Part shown: positions 8,686 to 10,017 of the stretch, piece by piece
Position numbering within the stretch: position 1 is the first letter of the stretch
How the letters are laid out: each line of letters opens with the position of its first letter
Assembly: GCF_943912555.1 (NCBI RefSeq)
Contig: NZ_CALTUR010000068.1
Location: forward strand, 1 to 10,017
Source of the DNA: an uncultured Streptococcus sp.
Lineage (GTDB): Bacteria; Bacillota; Bacilli; Lactobacillales; Streptococcaceae
Reading direction: 5' to 3'
Length of the DNA: 10,017 bases
Notes under the pieces: generated by a model
Databases searched by the model: none
The model's input: only the letters and a program-made list of their open reading frames with translations
What the model was told of the DNA's origin: nothing
Program-made: the position numbers and the translations under genes

Positions 8686-8773
8686 CTCAAAAGGGGGTTA
8701 AAATCATGTCCCTGTAAATCATTAAAATAAGGTCACTAGAGCGTTAAGGAATTTTGAAGAAAGGATTTTTGTC

Positions 8774-9670
8774 ATGAAAAAATATATTACTTATGCAGCT
8801 TTATTACTTACTTCAGGAGCTTTACTATCAACTACTTATGTAGTTAATGCAGAAACTACAACGTCTACCACTAAAGTGACTACATCACAAACAATTTCAC
8901 AGTATACAAGCGAGAAAGAAGCAATTGATCAACTTGTTAAAGAAGGTAAAATTAAGGTTGAAGATGCAGAACAAGTTAAGTTGGTAGGATTTTCTCCTAG
9001 AGAATTAACTCAAGTAGAAAGTAATCAAGAAAAAATAGCATTTAATCAAAATAGAGATGATAAAGGAACTTGGATGAAAACAGATGGTCGCTGGTGGTTC
9101 AAATATAGTTCAGGTGGGTATGCTAAACATTGGGAATTGTTAGATGAGAAATGGTATTATTTTGATGATCAAGGTTGGATGAAATCAAATGAGTGGATTA
9201 ACCCAGATGGTAATTGGTACTATCTTTCAAATGATGGTGCTATGTTAACTGGTTATAATCGAGTTGGAGATACTCCTTATTTCTTTAGGACAAGTGGAGT
9301 ACTAGTTGAAAATAAAGGAGAAGCTGTAGCTGAATATGCTAAGACGTTTGCAAATAAAATTCCTGTCTTGCCATATGAACCTGCTGGTAGAGACCTTTCT
9401 GTAGGTGTTGACTGTTCTGGATTTACATATGCTATATATAAAAATTTTGACATTTACTTAGGAACTGATACTAGAACTCAATTTAATCAAGGAATTGATG
9501 TAACTGGTAGTGAAAAACCTGGAGATTTAATTTTCTTTAATAATCTTGAGCATGTGGGAATTAATATTGGTGGTAATCAAGTGGTTCACGCAAACTCTGT
9601 AAGAAAATTTGTAAACATAACTAACAATGAATACATTGGATCTATTGACGGATCTAGACGAGTTTGGTAG
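8774..9670 (+). CDS. Secreted choline-binding NlpC/P60 peptidoglycan hydrolase
   Basis: A 298-residue exported protein predicted to bind choline on teichoic acids and cut peptidoglycan stem peptides. Domains in order: signal peptide 1-26 (cleavage near VVNA/ET); a Ser/Thr-rich then charged region, about 27-97, of unknown role; three clear and one degenerate choline-binding repeats, about 98-177 (e.g. EKWYYFDDQGWMKSNEW); and a C-terminal NlpC/P60 domain, about 183-298. The catalytic Cys214 in VDCSGF, His260 in EHVGINIG and the third polar residue His272 in VVHANS are all present, as is the KPGDLIFF strand. By family this would be a gamma-D-Glu-diamino acid endopeptidase or related amidase; the actual bond cut is not inferable. 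The ATG at 8774 has AAAGGA 8 nt upstream. Codon use is more A/T-rich than in the Lia and mevalonate genes, suggesting a separate history. In the pneumococcal genomes I remember, this position after the regulator is taken by the cbpG/cbpF genes, so this looks like an alternative accessory gene. I do not recognise a named homologue. Confidence 0.88.
   Translation: MKKYITYAALLLTSGALLSTTYVVNAETTTSTTKVTTSQTISQYTSEKEAIDQLVKEGKIKVEDAEQVKLVGFSPRELTQVESNQEKIAFNQNRDDKGTWMKTDGRWWFKYSSGGYAKHWELLDEKWYYFDDQGWMKSNEWINPDGNWYYLSNDGAMLTGYNRVGDTPYFFRTSGVLVENKGEAVAEYAKTFANKIPVLPYEPAGRDLSVGVDCSGFTYAIYKNFDIYLGTDTRTQFNQGIDVTGSEKPGDLIFFNNLEHVGINIGGNQVVHANSVRKFVNITNNEYIGSIDGSRRVW
9065..9304 (+). repeat. Short choline-binding repeat block of the NlpC/P60 protein
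   Basis: Three clear repeats (GRWWFKYSSGGYAK, EKWYYFDDQGWMKSN, GNWYYLSNDGAMLTG) and a fourth degenerate one (TPYFFRTSGVL) lie between the N-terminal region and the peptidase. The block is shorter than the arrays of the other choline-binding proteins in the window, so binding may be weaker or need dimerisation. Confidence 0.75.
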
Positions 9671-9671
9671 C

Positions 9672-9702
9672 AATAAATTTTAAATGTCATAAATAATTTA
9701 TT
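9672..9702 (+). other. AU-rich inverted repeat between the last two genes
   Basis: AATAAATT (9672-9679) can pair with AATTTATT (9695-9702) across a 15-nt loop. Made only of A-U pairs and with no T-run, it is unlikely to terminate transcription but could affect mRNA processing or stability between the two genes. It may be a chance product of AT-rich sequence. Confidence 0.25.
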
Positions 9703-9722
9703 ATTAATTGGAGGAAATAGCT

Positions 9723-10017
9723 ATGAAAAAATCTAAACTACTTACACTCGGTTTGTTTGCAGGTGCTGGTCTACTTTTGTCTATCAATCAAGCACAGGCT
9801 GCAGATACTTGGGTTAAAAGTGGTGCTGACTGGAATCTTTCACAAGATGGTAGTCTCGCTAAAAACAAATGGGTGCAAAATGCTGGCTCTTGGTATCACT
9901 TTGACGCTTCTGGTAACATGCAGACAGGCTGGCTCAAAGACGGAAATACATGGTATTCACTCGCAGATAGTGGCGCTATGCGTACTGGCTGGTACAAGGA
10001 AGGTAGCACATGGTACT
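9723..10017 (+). CDS. Choline-binding protein, 5' part only (runs off the window)
   Basis: 98 codons of an open reading frame starting at ATG 9723, with GGAGGA (9710-9715) 7 nt upstream; the 3' end lies beyond the window. Residues 1-26 form a signal peptide (KKSK start, LFAGAGLLLS core, AQA/AD cleavage). Choline-binding repeats begin at once: WVKSGADWNLSQDGSLAKNK, then WVQNAGSWYHFDASGNMQ, then TGWLKDGNTWYSLADSGAMR, then TGWYKEGSTWY. Unlike the first two genes of the window there is no N-terminal module before the repeats, so any functional domain must be C-terminal, or the protein is only repeats. It starts 52 bp after the NlpC/P60 stop with no clear promoter between, so co-transcription is likely. 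Its identity cannot be set from this fragment. Confidence 0.85.
   Translation, partial: MKKSKLLTLGLFAGAGLLLSINQAQAADTWVKSGADWNLSQDGSLAKNKWVQNAGSWYHFDASGNMQTGWLKDGNTWYSLADSGAMRTGWYKEGSTWY

Larger units (their letters stand above)
8494..8773. other. AT-rich 280-bp intergenic region
   Basis: No gene of meaningful length is visible on either strand. The region holds a weak AU-rich hairpin, two candidate promoters, a three-codon mini-reading frame and the ribosome binding site AAAGGA (8760-8765) for the downstream gene. Composition is visibly more AT-rich than the mevalonate and Lia genes. I saw no recognisable BOX, RUP or insertion-sequence end. Confidence 0.7.

Overview
The window most resembles a chromosome segment of the mitis group of Streptococcus (S. 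pneumoniae, S. pseudopneumoniae or S. mitis). Four things support this: several secreted choline-binding proteins with the repeated TGW...WYYL...GxM motif, a mevalonate operon in the order mvaK1-mvaD-mvaK2-fni, a LiaFSR/VraTSR cell-wall-stress system directly after it, and low-GC codon use with canonical AGGAGG-type ribosome binding sites. Species cannot be fixed from the sequence alone.

Left part (1-2200): a consensus promoter drives two tandem genes for CbpF/CbpC/CbpJ-type choline-binding proteins. They share near-identical 3' halves, have divergent N-terminal halves, and end in a strong intrinsic terminator.

Middle (2200-6100): four overlapping genes convert mevalonate to IPP/DMAPP: mevalonate kinase, diphosphomevalonate decarboxylase, phosphomevalonate kinase and the FMN-type IPP isomerase. 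The isomerase stop codon lies inside the loop of an intrinsic terminator. The acetyl-CoA-to-mevalonate genes (mvaS, mvaA) are not in the window.

Next (6120-8493): an extended -10 promoter precedes a LiaF/VraT-like membrane protein, a LiaS/VraS intramembrane-sensing histidine kinase and a LiaR/VraR NarL-family response regulator. The three form a compact operon.

Right part (8494-10017): an AT-rich 280-bp intergenic region carries two candidate promoters and a long leader. It is followed by a secreted choline-binding protein with a C-terminal NlpC/P60 peptidase domain, the most unusual gene here. The 5' end of another choline-binding protein then runs off the window edge.

Functionally the window clusters surface and wall-remodelling proteins, the isoprenoid supply needed for undecaprenyl phosphate, and an envelope-stress sensor. 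The core genes (mevalonate, Lia) look conserved. The flanking choline-binding genes look like the variable, recombining part. I did not find a clearly new system. The best candidates for a second look are the NlpC/P60 choline-binding protein with its leader region, and the recombination-prone paralogous pair.
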